Shown piece by piece: positions 1 to 12,500 of a stretch of 64,000 nt of DNA (positions within the stretch are counted from its first letter, which is position 1; every line of letters starts with the position of its first letter). The notes under the pieces are model-generated. The model saw nothing but the letters and a program-made list of their open reading frames with translations. It ran no database searches and was not told the DNA's origin. The DNA lies in NCBI GenBank assembly GCA_013397115.1, contig VWZW01004379.1, positions 372,001 to 436,000 on the forward strand, read 5' to 3'. This stretch comes from Edolisoma coerulescens (Eukaryota > Chordata > Aves > Passeriformes > Campephagidae). Position numbers and translations under genes: made by a program.

Positions 1-204
1 ATACCTTGGCACAGCTTCCAGCAGGAATTCCACAATTCCATGCTCTTCCCAGGCACAGGAGGAAGGCTGACACTGTGGTAGTTCCAGGCTCCTGTTTCCC
101 AGCATGGACTGAACCTTTTCCTTTGCTCCCTCTCAAAGAGGTCTCCCTTTCTTCAATTTTTACATGATGTTCAAAAAGTGGACTTTGTTAAGGCTGGCTT
201 TATA

Positions 205-325
205 TTAACAAGATCAAATTTTTACAAAATTTAATCAAAATTTACAAAACAAAACAAAGTCTACAACACGAACTGAGTTTAGATTAAAAAAACCTGCAGC
301 CATGGGGCTGGAAGTTGCTTCCTCC
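205..325 (-). terminator. SMC4: SMC4 3' UTR with probable ATTAAA poly(A) signal
   Basis: A variant poly(A) signal, ATTAAA on the minus strand, lies at 230-235 about 90 bases past the stop, in AT-rich sequence. No AATAAA occurs between the stop and the window edge on this strand, so this short UTR is the best guess. A longer UTR running off the window is possible. Confidence 0.4.
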
Positions 326-514
326 CTATTTTTGGGCTACGGTGCACCCAAGCCTGCCACGTTCCTCCAGTCCTTTCACAGCCAGGATTTTGGGGTTGGT
401 GGCCACACTTTTGGTGGTGTTCTGGGTTTTATAAATCCCAATTAATCTGTCTGCAATCTCAAACATGTTGTTCCGCAGGGAGATGATGATGAACTGGGCG
501 TTTTTGGTTTGTTC
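326..514 (-). CDS. SMC4: SMC4 last coding exon 24
   Basis: Residues 1245-1306 and stop TAG at 326-328. EQTKNAQFIIISLRNNMFE holds the H-/D-loop end of the head, then RLIGIYKTQNTTKSVATNP. The tail continues KGLEERGRLGCTVAQK, about a dozen residues beyond where I recall the human protein ending (KGLC). Acceptor GTTTCAG. Confidence 0.95.
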   Translation of the reverse strand, partial: EQTKNAQFIIISLRNNMFEIADRLIGIYKTQNTTKSVATNPKILAVKGLEERGRLGCTVAQK

Positions 515-3500
515 CTGAAACAGAAGTGATTTGTGTTAGTGCCCAGCATTCCCAAAAAAGCTCTCTCCTGATGTGGCACACAAAGGCAAGTTTAATACTA
601 CAGCTGCAGGCAGGGAACTTCCAATATTTCCCTAATCTGAAGTAGCTGCTCCTAACCTTTAGCACCTGTTTCCAAAACTGGAAATAAAAAGTTAAACTAT
701 TATAATAAACTAAGTTAATAATAATTCTGAATATTCAATGTTTAATTACCAGTCTGAACTGGAGCCGTGTAGGGGGTTTGTTTTGCTTAAATATGGTGAG
801 GGCAGAAATTTTAAAGGCATGAAAAAAAACTTAATTAAGCTATAGATCAAAGACACTGATGGGAATGACATGGAGGTATGAATCCAAGAAACCTTGGGAA
901 ATCATGAGCTTGGATACATGGAGACATCAGTACCAGCTAACTGCGTATTCTGACAGGAGCTGATGGTTTTGGAGAAAGTTTTCAAGAGGAAGCAGGAAAA
1001 CTCCAGCATCCCAGCTCTTAAATCTGGCTGTAATTGTGTGGCCACTTGTTCCCTGCTCCTCCAGAAGGGTCAATCTCAGGAGGATGTGGCTCAGAGGAAC
1101 TCACGTAGATGTAAAATGCTACGATGGAGACGTTTTTGAAGTCGAGGGCGGCGTCGATCTCGTCCATGAAATACAGAGGGGTGGGTTTGTAGTGGTGAAG
1201 GGCAAACACCAGGGCCAGGGAGCTCAGGGTCTTCTCTCCTCCTGACAGGTTGAAGATCTTCTTCCAGCTTTTCTTGGGAGGCCGGACACTGGAACAAAGC
1301 AAGAGTTGGGTGTGTCAGGAATTCTCATCTTCGCCTGAGCTCAGCCTGGGGTAACACGGGGCTGTTCCTGCAGCATCTCACCCCCACTGCTCACTGCCTT
1401 TCCCAACTGACCTCCCAATTAATGAATTTACTCCTGGGAGCATTTACGACAGAACACTGCCATCATTCCCTAGGCAGAATGAAGTGACCTGGGAATTAAG
1501 ATGTGCTGGGAAATTAGTTCAAAGCTTTCCAGCTGCTTTAGTCCCTGCTTTCTCCAGGAGAAAGAAATGAATCTGAGAGCTAAAAAGTTGTGGTTTCTGT
1601 CACTATTTGCCCACACTGAGCCTGTCTTGGTTCACTGATGATCAATGAACATTTACTTTAAAAACATGTTGAAAGAAGGACTATGATGATTAAAAATTAA
1701 TACAATATAAAATATTTTAAAAAACCTGAATGTGATTCCCTCTGAGAAGGGATCCAGACTGTCCACAAGCTCCAGCTCAGCATCCCCTCCCAGCGTGAGC
1801 ATCTGGTAGTTCTCCTTCAGCTTGTTGGTGATGACATTAAATCCTGCCATGAACTCATTCAGCCTCTGTTTCCTGAGCTTTTCAAAGCCCTGTCTGAATT
1901 TGTCCCTCTCATTGGTGATGTCGTCCAGTTCTCCCACGTGTTTTAGGTACAGCTCTTCCTGCAAGGGAAAACAACCAGACCCAAGGGCACTTAGAGCAGC
2001 TGCCTCCTCAAGTTAGAGTTTAAACCACTTTCCCTACCATGTGAACATTCATTTTCCCCAGCTTGGCTACCAGCCCTGAAAAGGAAACCCCAAATTATCT
2101 CTCTTTTCCCATCTCTGCTGCTGAGGGGAAAAAAAACCCCAAACAAACCTGTGTTAAAATAAAAAATATTTCATCTGTTGAATGGTTCACTATTACTGAA
2201 GTGAGGAGGGAAAAATCCCAGTATTGTGTGTCTGTCTTGGCTGTGAAGACTTGACTCTATTAAATAAACATTCCCAGGAGAACCACAGAATTATTTAGGT
2301 TGGAAAAGACTTCAAGATCCCAGGAAGTCGTTGTCACCTGACACTGACGGTGTGGAATGCAAAAGGCACCTAGAAACAACATTCACCCTTGGCTAAGGAC
2401 GAGCTGCTAACAGCAGCAACAGGCAAATTCCAGGCCTCCACTGCAGCTTCCAAAGGAAGGAGGAGGAACTGGCCCCTTTTCCTGGAATGCCCAGGGCTGG
2501 GATGTTTCCCCTCCAGGGATTCCCGAGGCCCTGGAGCTTTACCTTCTTCCTGTACTCGGCGATGGCGCCCAGGTTGGGGCGGAGCTCGTGGCGCTGCGCC
2601 TCCAGCAGCGCGATTCTCTTGCTGAGCGCGTCGGGCTCCTGCAGCGCCTCCAGCTCCTCCTCACCCAGCACCTGCAGCTCCTCGGGGGCCTCGTCCTCGA
2701 TGGCGTGCAGGGATAACTTGGAGATCTGCAATGCAAAACCCACGGGGTGGAAAGCTTTAACAGGCACGTGCAGCTGCTTCTAAAATGAGTTTTTCTGGGT
2801 TAGTACAGAGTGAAGCTTCCGATCTCCAAACATTCCAAGATTCTTCCCACAACTCCCTTTAAAATAGGATGTGAAAAAGACAATAAATATCCCTTTATCC
2901 TATTATCCTGTTCCTGCATAAACACCAATAAGCTGTGATCTGAAGAGGAGTTTTCTCCCAGATTCTCTTGTTTCCCAAGGGGTGTTGAGGAGTTCATTCT
3001 GTGAGATCCACAGAGCAGCTGTGGCTGCCCCTGGATCCCTGGAAGTGCCCAAGGCCAGGACAGGGCTTGGAGCACCCTGAGACGGTGGAAGGTGTCCCTG
3101 AGGGTGGAACTGCTGAGCTTTAAGGTCCCTCCCAACCCAAACCATTCCACAATTCCCTGATTTAAGTTTTAGGAATTAAACCATTTCCTACCTCTTTTTG
3201 CCAGTATTTAACCTTTGCCTGGTGGGTGGAAATGTGGCTGTCGATTTGTTCCATTTTCAGCTTGATGCTCAGAGCTTCACTTTGAAGAGCATGTTCAGCA
3301 TCCTGAATAGTTTTCATCTCCTGGAGTAAATTTTTCTGCTCCTCCTGAACTCCTGGCAAAGCTTCCTGAATAGAAAAATGGCAAATGCCCCCCAAAAGGG
3401 CATTAATCAATCACCTACAAAAATGTTGCCCTTTTTTGGGTGATAAGTCTGTTTTCACTTAATTTACTCACGACTATTAACGGAAACAAAGAAATATTCT

Positions 3501-6500
3501 TGGATTTTTAACGGATCTCTGAATTCTGGAATGACTGAGAAAATGCTGCAGTTTGTACATTCATTCCAGATCTGGATCAAACAGGTCCTACACTCATTTT
3601 TAGCTAATTAGAGAAAGACATCAAATCCCAGATTTATTTGGAAGAATTTCAGCCATCCTGGTTGTCCCTCTCTCACAGAAATCTAGATGGGAAACTAAAA
3701 TCCCAAATAACTGGAAAAATGTTATGGTTAAGCAACTTTTAAACCCAGCAATTTCTTTGGGGAAACCTCGTTTAAGTTTTTTCCTAAACTGGGTCAGGAT
3801 AAATTTCCAGGTGAGTATAAAAAATGAAAATACACCCCTGCCATGGCCCGGTTGCTCTGCAGAGAGAATGGGATATCAGTGGGATCCAGGGAGGATTTAA
3901 CTCCTCTCCCTGATTCCCCTGGAGGCCAGAGTGGTCCCCAGCACTCACCTCAGCCTGCCGGCGCTCGTTCATCACCTCGCTGGCTTTGTCCTCCAGCGTT
4001 GTCAGCTCTGCTGTCAAGTTTTTCATTTCCTTCTCATTTTCTTCCAGCTCCTTCTCCGTGCGCTGCAGAGCCTCCTCAGATTTCTTCAGGTTCCTGCTCA
4101 GGAACAAGGATCTTTGTGCACCTCACAGGAGGCAAATGGGACAGAAAATACTCCAGGAGCACAGTCTCACTGACAACAAGGAGGAAGTGCTTGTTTAGGC
4201 ACCAACTCCCACACTCCAGAGGTATCCAAGGAAAACAAAGTTGTCTTCCTCAGCAGCCAGACCTCACTAAATGACTTAATTTCTTCTTTCCACAGAGTTT
4301 GGAATCTCTATGGATTGGTGAGCTCCCACAAAAAATAGATCCCATTTTATTTCCTGACAGGCCTCCTAATAAAATCGGTCCCTTCAGATTTGAAGTGCTC
4401 CAGCACATCCAATCCAGTGCTATTTAGGATTTTATCCTGAATACTGCAGTTTAGGCAATATTAGAGAAATAGTTCAGGCAAATACTAGAGAAATGCTGAT
4501 TAAATGTGACTTTTAAACTATTAGAAACAACAACATTTGACTTCCCTTTCCCTCCTGAGACACTGAGTAAGTGCAGCTCCAGCCTGGAGCTCCCGTGCCG
4601 TACCTGTCTGCAGTCTTGGCTGCCACCTGGGCCTTGGTGATGGCTGAGGAACATTCATCCATTTCCTTGTCAATCTTATCAATTTTGTCCTGCTGTGCCT
4701 TTAGTTTCTGGTTGTTGGTGTCCATGATGAGCTTGTGCAGTCGTTTCACCTCCTCTTCCATCTTCCCGGCCTTCTCAGCCACGCGCTCGTAATCTGCCCA
4801 TGGAAAAGGGGAGTTAAGGGCTCTGTGCCAGCCTGGGGCTGCTCACAGACATCAAGAGGGAAGGGATGAAGTGATGGAAGTCAGTGCAGATGAGGCTCTG
4901 CTCTATTCCTCTACTGAGAAGGGCACTTATTCTCTGTGCTGTGACAAATGATGAGTTTAACTGCGACAAACATCAAAATCCACCCAACTTCCTTCTGCCG
5001 CTGCTCTACCAAAGCTCTCCTGCCATAAAAACCCCTCAGCATGGATTAGTTAATGTACACAGAGTACTTAAATACATGAGGTGGTGCATTAGGAGCTGTT
5101 CTGAGCTCATTCTTTGCTTTTAATTAATGGGAAGATGCTCAAAAGTTAGATTTTAAGAACTGGCCCACAATGTTTCTCTCTTTTATCCCTCTTAAGAAAA
5201 CAAGGTCCCAAACCAAGACACAGAACTGAAGCCCAAACCCAAACCTATTCCTTTCTCTATTAATAAAGAAGCATTACTACAATTTTTATCTCTGATCCCC
5301 TCTCCACAAAATGTACCTTTTTTATAACCATCAAGGACTTTTTCCAACTCCCTCTGTTTGGTTTTGTCTGGAGCAGCAGCAGCAACGTTGGCTTCGAGTT
5401 CCTTGATTTGCTTTCTGAGATCCACTTCTTGTTCAGAAAAACCCTGCAGAGAACACAAAACTGGGCTGGAATCTTGTCCTTGAAAAGCTCCTTGACACCA
5501 GCCAGGCCTGTGTGGGGCCGAGGCTGGGAAGTGCTCAGGAATTCTCACCTGGATACTCGCTGTGAATTTCTCCGAGGTGTTCTTCATTTCCCGAATCTCC
5601 TGCTGCAGTTTCCTTATGGCTTCTTCCAGCTGGGCTTTCTCCTCCTCACACTGCACAGCTCTTTTGGAATCCCTCTGCAGCTGGGATTCCATTTTGCTGA
5701 TCTACACAGAATGACAGCATTATTTACTGGTGTCACCACAACCAAACCAAGCCAGGGCTCATCCCTGTGCTCAACAGCTCTTAAAACACAGGAGAGAGTG
5801 GAGTAAAAACTTCAACTTGGGGAGTCTGAGTGCTGGGAACATCAGCTCTGCCAGTGAGGAACAAGAGGAGCAGCTCCAGATTAAAACCTAAATGGAATTC
5901 AGAAGGAAAAGCAAACTGTCCCCTGATATGCCAAAATGGTATCCAAGCTATCAAAGGGAGCACTGAGAGACAAAAATAATGGGCTGGGCTGTGAACAAAC
6001 AGAATCCCAGAATCCCTGAGGCTGGAAAAGCCCTCCAGGATCAGAGTCCAAGCTGTGCCCGATCCCCACCTTGTCCCCAGCCCAGAGCACTGAGTGCCAC
6101 CTCCAGGCCTTCCTTGGGCACCTCCAGGGATGTGGACTCCAAACCTCCCTGGGCAGCCCCTGCCAATGACAACCCTTTTATCCCTGATGCACTTCAGAGC
6201 ATTGTAACCTCTGCTAACACTGGGAATTTTGGTTTTGTAACCCCCTGTTAATTCTCTTCCATCCCAGATTGCTCCTGCTCACGCTGCTTTGAAAGGCACG
6301 TGTGTAAGAGCTGCCCAAAATAAGGAATTCTGCTGGAATTCCATTTCCATAACATACTGACCTCTTCTTCTGAGATATCCATCACGACTGAGGAGCCCAT
6401 TCTGCCCTTCATGACTTTTCCCCCACCACCAGTCATGGTTCCTACAGAAAAAGGGATGAAAAGAGGTCAGAGAACTCCCTGGGCTTCAGTATCATCCACA

Positions 6501-9500
6501 AAGTGCTTCCAACGGAGCTCCAGTTGGTGCTGCAGTACCTGACACCTCGATGATTTGTCCTTGCAGGGTTACCACCCTCCATCTTTTCTCCTTTTGGAAT
6601 GCTATCCTGGTGGCTTCTTCCAGGTTTTTGGCCACCAGAGTGTCCCTGAGAGCGAAGTAAAACGCCAGGCGAACCTTGGCGTCCTCCACCTTCACCAGGT
6701 CAAAGAGCCGCGGGGCATTCTCAGGAGTTGGGATCTTCTGCATTTTGTTTTCCCACACAGCCATCTACAGCCACAAAGGAAATAAAGGAATGAATCTTTG
6801 GGATAAATGTTGAGGTCACTCCATTACTCTATAGGATGTTAAGGCTTTAAAACAAATGTAATTAGACTGCAAGTAACAATAAAACAATTTGTTTTCCCAA
6901 GGGTGGGACTCACCTTGTCCAGGGCTATAAAGGTGGCGACTCCAATCCCTCCAGCCTTCAGGAAATTCACACAGGCCTGGGCAGTGTCAATGGTGTCCAC
7001 AACAATGTGGTCCAAGGCTCCACACGATGAGGAAATGGCCACGTCGTACTTGTCATCGATGGCTCCCAAGTCTCCCTGAGGATTGAGGGACAAGGGCAAA
7101 CACTGCTTAGTTGGCACCTGAGCTGCCCTTTGAGTTCTGTCCTTCCCCAATAAATCCATGCATGCACTTGTTTAAATCTATACACACTGAATAAACTGAT
7201 TTTTCTGAAGCAGAGGTAATTCTCCTTGGACAAAAGATTGCAGAATACAAAATCAGCACTTTTACATTTATACTGACGTGCAACAGGAATGAAAAACTCA
7301 GCTCTGAATTTTCAGAACTTTAAACCAACATTGCTTGGAAAGAACTGAAAAATGTTTTATTTTACGGCAAGTCCACAGGATTTACAGCTCTGCTCTCCAA
7401 ATTCCCAACGCCAGGGAAGTGAGGCATCCCACACTTCAGCACAGGAACACCACTCGGCTCCTCTAGAGTTTAACACTAAAAGTGTTAACAGCCTTCTAAA
7501 ACTTACCAGTCTTCCATAGAGCCCAGGAATATTCCCACATTTCTTCTGCTGGAGCAGAGCCTCGAGCACTTTTCCTCGACTACGACTTTGTGCTAAAGAA
7601 CTTTTGGCTTCTTCTACTTTTCGGCGCAGGTTTCGCACGAGATCCTTGGCCCCGGATTCTTCCCTTTCCAGCTTCTCCAGAGCATTCTCTTTCTGGGAGT
7701 TCAAAGAAAGACATTGGCTCAGCCTCCCAAAAACTACTGGATTCAGGGAGTCTTTAATGCATGGCTTTCTCCTTTGGGGAATGACTGAGGAGCAAGAAAT
7801 GAAATTCAAAGAATCCCAGACTGGTTTGGGTTGGGAGGGACATCAAAGCTCCCCCCGGTGCCACCCCTGCCATGGGCAGGGACACCTTCCACTGTCCCAG
7901 GCTGCTCCAAGCCCCAATGTCCAGCCTGACTTTGGACACTGCCAGGGATCCTGGGGCAGCCACAGCTGCTCTGGGCACCCTGTGCCAGGGCCTCAGCACC
8001 CTGAAGAAGGCTTAGGAATGCAGCCATGTCTCAGTGTGAAATTCAATCTATTCCATTGCAAAGATATGTAGGATTTAATTTAAGTCAACATTGGCTTAAC
8101 AAAGTAAGCTTGAAATCAAATATTTGCTTCATCAGCAAAGTGAGTATTAGAAAACAGCTTTTAGTGTTCTTTTAGAGGAGAGGGGTTATGGTTTATTTTC
8201 ACCATGATTATTGCTGAAGAGAAGAGTGGGCCTTTGGTTTGTGTGTGACTCAAAATGAAATGGGAAAGTCAAGTCTCACCTCCTTGAGCTGCTGCTCAGC
8301 CTGGGGTAATTTCCCAGTGATGTCTCTGATGGAAGCTTTCCTTTCCTTCAGGGTGTTTGAAGTGCTGCCCAGGGCCTCCTGCGCCTGGCTGAGCCGAGCC
8401 ACAGCAGAGTTGTACCTGCTCAGGTACAGCTCCAGCTCCGACTGCGCTATTTCCATGTTGGAGCGGGCCTCGGTCACCTCCTTGCTGAACTCCATCAGCT
8501 CCTTCTCCTTGCCCTGCAAAAACACCCAGGGTACAGCTCAGCCCATCAGCTGGGCAAAGGGGAAAGAGGAAATGGGATGTGCTTTTGCAGCCCTGGCAGC
8601 AGGAAACACTTCTGTTCTGTGGGAAAACCAGTATTTCTTCATTAATTAACATTAATGGGTGGGAATTAATTAAACAAGGCTTTTCCTCATTATAAAGAAC
8701 TTCAGGGAGTTATCACACAGCATTTCCATACCAGCTTTGTGTCATTTTCTCAAAGGTGGGAGGAGCCCTACACATTGAGCTAAATTACAGCCAAATCCAT
8801 GGAGAATCCATGTTTTCAAGGCCAGAAAATAACCCTGCAAATTTACAGGATAAATTTCCAGCCTCCAGGTGTTCAGGGACTGAACAGCAGCACCAACAAC
8901 CAAGTGTTAAAGGAGTTGTCCATTAATTCACAGACAGATCACAGCTGTGGGAAAGGCTGGGAACAGACCATTCCAAAATATCTTTATTTATTTAAGCAAC
9001 ACATTGGCTTCAATATTTTGGTGGGAGAAAATGAGAGTGTATTATTTATTATATCTACGAATGAGCTACTTGATGATGTGTGAGCACTCTAAAAGCAGAC
9101 AAGAAGGATTTGGCTGTAATTATTAAATTAAGATTGATTTCCCACTGAGGTTCCTTTGAACTACAAAAAGGAACAGCGGAATTGTCAATAAATGGCATTT
9201 TAGAAGTGTCTGGTGCTGGTTTCCTTCAGAAGAGCAAAGTTACTACAGCAGGTGGGTAATTCCTGCCTGTCCAAACCTCTTTTTCCTTCTGAATTCCCTT
9301 GGTCTCCTCCTGCAGGCTGGCCAGGACCTGCCTGAGCTTGGCCTCCTCCTTCTCCTTGGCCTTTCCCAGCAGCTCCCTCTTGGCCGTGGCTTCCTCGATG
9401 GCTTTGGCACTCGTGGAGGGGACGTTCTTCAGCTCCTCCACCTGCACCAGGAAAGGACTTTGAACCTCCTCTCCCACTGGGACAATGGATTCCTGAATCC

Positions 9501-12500
9501 CTAAATCCCCCCTCGACCCAAGGACATCACAACAGCTGGCAATGACCAAGTGGATGACACAGATCCATGAATTAACTCCATTAATGGACGGATGACTGCA
9601 GTGAGTGATTGGCAAACAAAACCTCTGGCTCATTTAATGACTAAAAACATCTGATTAAAGCAATTTAAACCCCATTTTTCCACCTTCTTTGTTGCAATTG
9701 GTGCCCTTTCCATTTTCTCCCACAATTAACTGCATTTTCCAAGCCAGTCCAGCTGATCCATCCCACTACCTTTTCCTTGTCCTTTTGAAGCTGCTTCTCC
9801 AGTTTTTTAGCCTTGCTCTTGGCATGTTTGAGATTCTCCCTCACTTTCACATCTTGTAAATCCAACTGAGTGAATTTTTCTTTATTTTCTTCTATGAACT
9901 TTGTGATTTTATTGAATTTCCTGAAGGAAAAAGGATTTATTTCATACAGTATAAAAATAATGCCAGTGGAGCTTGGCTTAATAAGGCAACACAAAGAGTT
10001 TAAACCAATACTACTCCGTTTTTGTCATTAACAACATCCAATATTTACAATATTCACAGTGTTTTCCCTGGGAAAGTGATGTTCCATCAGAAAAAGATCA
10101 ACTACTCAAGCAACATTAAACATATTTCCAGAAATTTTCGTTTTTTTCTTGACAGAATTGATAATTCCCATCTCTCCCCAGTAATTCCCTGAGGACGAGC
10201 AGGTCAATATTGCAGCTGGATTGGGGATCAGCACCCAGGCAAAGCAATTTTAAAGAAACACAATTTATGCATAAATGAGTCACGAGGAAACCAGGGAAAG
10301 TCTCCCAAATCCATGCCCCTAAGGATTAGGGTTGCAAATCTAAAAATCGTCTCCCGATTCTTTCTTTGTACAGTCAATATAAAGAAATATTTAAAATCCA
10401 TTACAAAGATCAGACATTTTCTTATTGTAATTGAGAATCTTACCCAGAACCCAATCAAACCAATGTGAATTTGCTTTAATTTATTTTTGTGCATTTAATT
10501 TATTTTTGTGCATTAATTTAAATGCTTTTTTGTGTTTTTAGATGTACCAGTAGTGACTCTGCTCATCAGATAATTGAAGTTTTTGGTGGGAAACATGTAA
10601 AACACAGTACTACACATCCCTGAAGTACTCACTTCTCAAGTTCTTTCAAAGCTTTCTTCTTGGTTTTTGTTTCCTCTGCAAGATTACTGCTTTTCTCATT
10701 AATACTTTTAGTTTCTTCATTAATTTTCTCTTTCTGCATTTCCAGGTCATTTATTCGTTTCTTTAGGTCATGGCTAGGAAATAAAACAAGAATAAGCCCT
10801 CCCTTTTCTCCATCTTCATAATGAATCTCTATTTCCCATCCTCAGTGTAACAACAGGATTATGTAAGGTATCAAAAGATAACAATAATTTGGAGTTAAGA
10901 AATGCAAAATATTTCTAATTAGAGATACTGAAGCAAAGTTTAACAGCACCTCCACCACATTAAAGCCAATCCCAACCCTGAGAATTACTTACATATAATA
11001 TTGACAGATCTTATTCTTCTCCTTAAATATTTTGTTCTCCAAGCAAAGGAACTCAATGGCTTTATTCTTGTCCTCTTCCAAGGCTTCTTTCTCTTTCTCC
11101 ACCATTTTAACTCGATTTAACTGGAGAAAACAGAGGGGCAGAGCTGAGGCAGGGGCAGTGCTACAGGAGGAAACCATGAGGAGAAAATCCCAACCCTTTG
11201 TAGGACACGAGTCCTCTGGAAAAATGGTGATCAGGAATTACCTCTGCAAGGCAGTTTTATGGTGATTTTCTCTATCTCAACCTTCTGACTGGCTATTTTA
11301 AATTTAATTCACACAATTGCAGGTCTTTTGTTTCCCTTTAAAACAAGTCTGCCACAGGATTTACCGAGGACACATCAAGGAAAAAGAACTTTGATATTAT
11401 TTAGGGCTTCTTTCAGTCCTTTTAGCACTCAATGCATCAATCAAACATTACAAAAGCAGGTTGTGCAGCAGTAACTCTGGGTATTTTTGATTCTCCTCAT
11501 AGGGCTGTGAGAAATGCTGGGATTTGTTTGGGATCCCCCAGGAGCTGCAGCCTCACCTTCTCCCCCCTGCGCTCGTTCAGGAGCTCCACTCTGCGGCACA
11601 GGCTCTGGATGGGCTCCTTGAGCCGGGCAGATCCAATCAAATCCTCCAGATATTCCAGCATCCCTTCGTCGTGCTCCGTCTGCCCTTTGGGCTTCATCAT
11701 GGCAATCTGCTCCACCTCCCCCTTGGGAAACAAAAGTTGGGTGGTTCTGTTCTTAATAGGGTTTTTTTTTTTCTGGGGTGGGGAAAGTATTCTGGAAAAA
11801 AAAAAAATCTGTGGAGTGAGTATGAGACACTATAAAAAAAAGGATAAAATAAGGCAGCAATCAAAACTATTCAAACTGGAACATCACAGAATCATTAAGG
11901 CTGGAAAAGATCTCCAAGATCAAGTCCAACCTTCACATTTACTTGGGAAAACAAAGATCAGAATGAAATTTCCTCTCCAAAGTGGTGAGGTGGAGCCACT
12001 CTTCAGGTCTGACCATTCCTTCATTCTCTAAAGAGTCAAAATGTGTTTCCCCAACCTGAAAAAAGAAGAAGAGAATAAAGCAGGCCCTTGGCAAGAGTTT
12101 AATCAGGATTGAGGTCCCTGAAGAGTCTCTTCAGAAACAGAAAGTCCATAAAATCCTGGCTGATGGATGAACTGGAATTGTAATTCATTTAACTGAGGCT
12201 TCCTTGGTGGAGAAAGAAAAGGATTCTTTAGGTATGAGGGCTCCTTGGTGTAATTTCCCTTTATGTACAGCATTAAGTGATTTAAGTGATACTAAAAATA
12301 ATTTGATTTTTCAAAAAGAAGATTTAGAAAGGATTAAACAGAGGCAGTGACAAGGACAGTTTGTGTTACTGCTGCAGGTCTGACAACACAAAAAATTCCA
12401 ACCCAACTCTTATTTTTATTTCTTGCACGTCTCAAAAAGCCAAACAATCACTTTGTGAATAACTGCTGTTGGATTATGTAAAATCCCATTTGCTTCCTTG

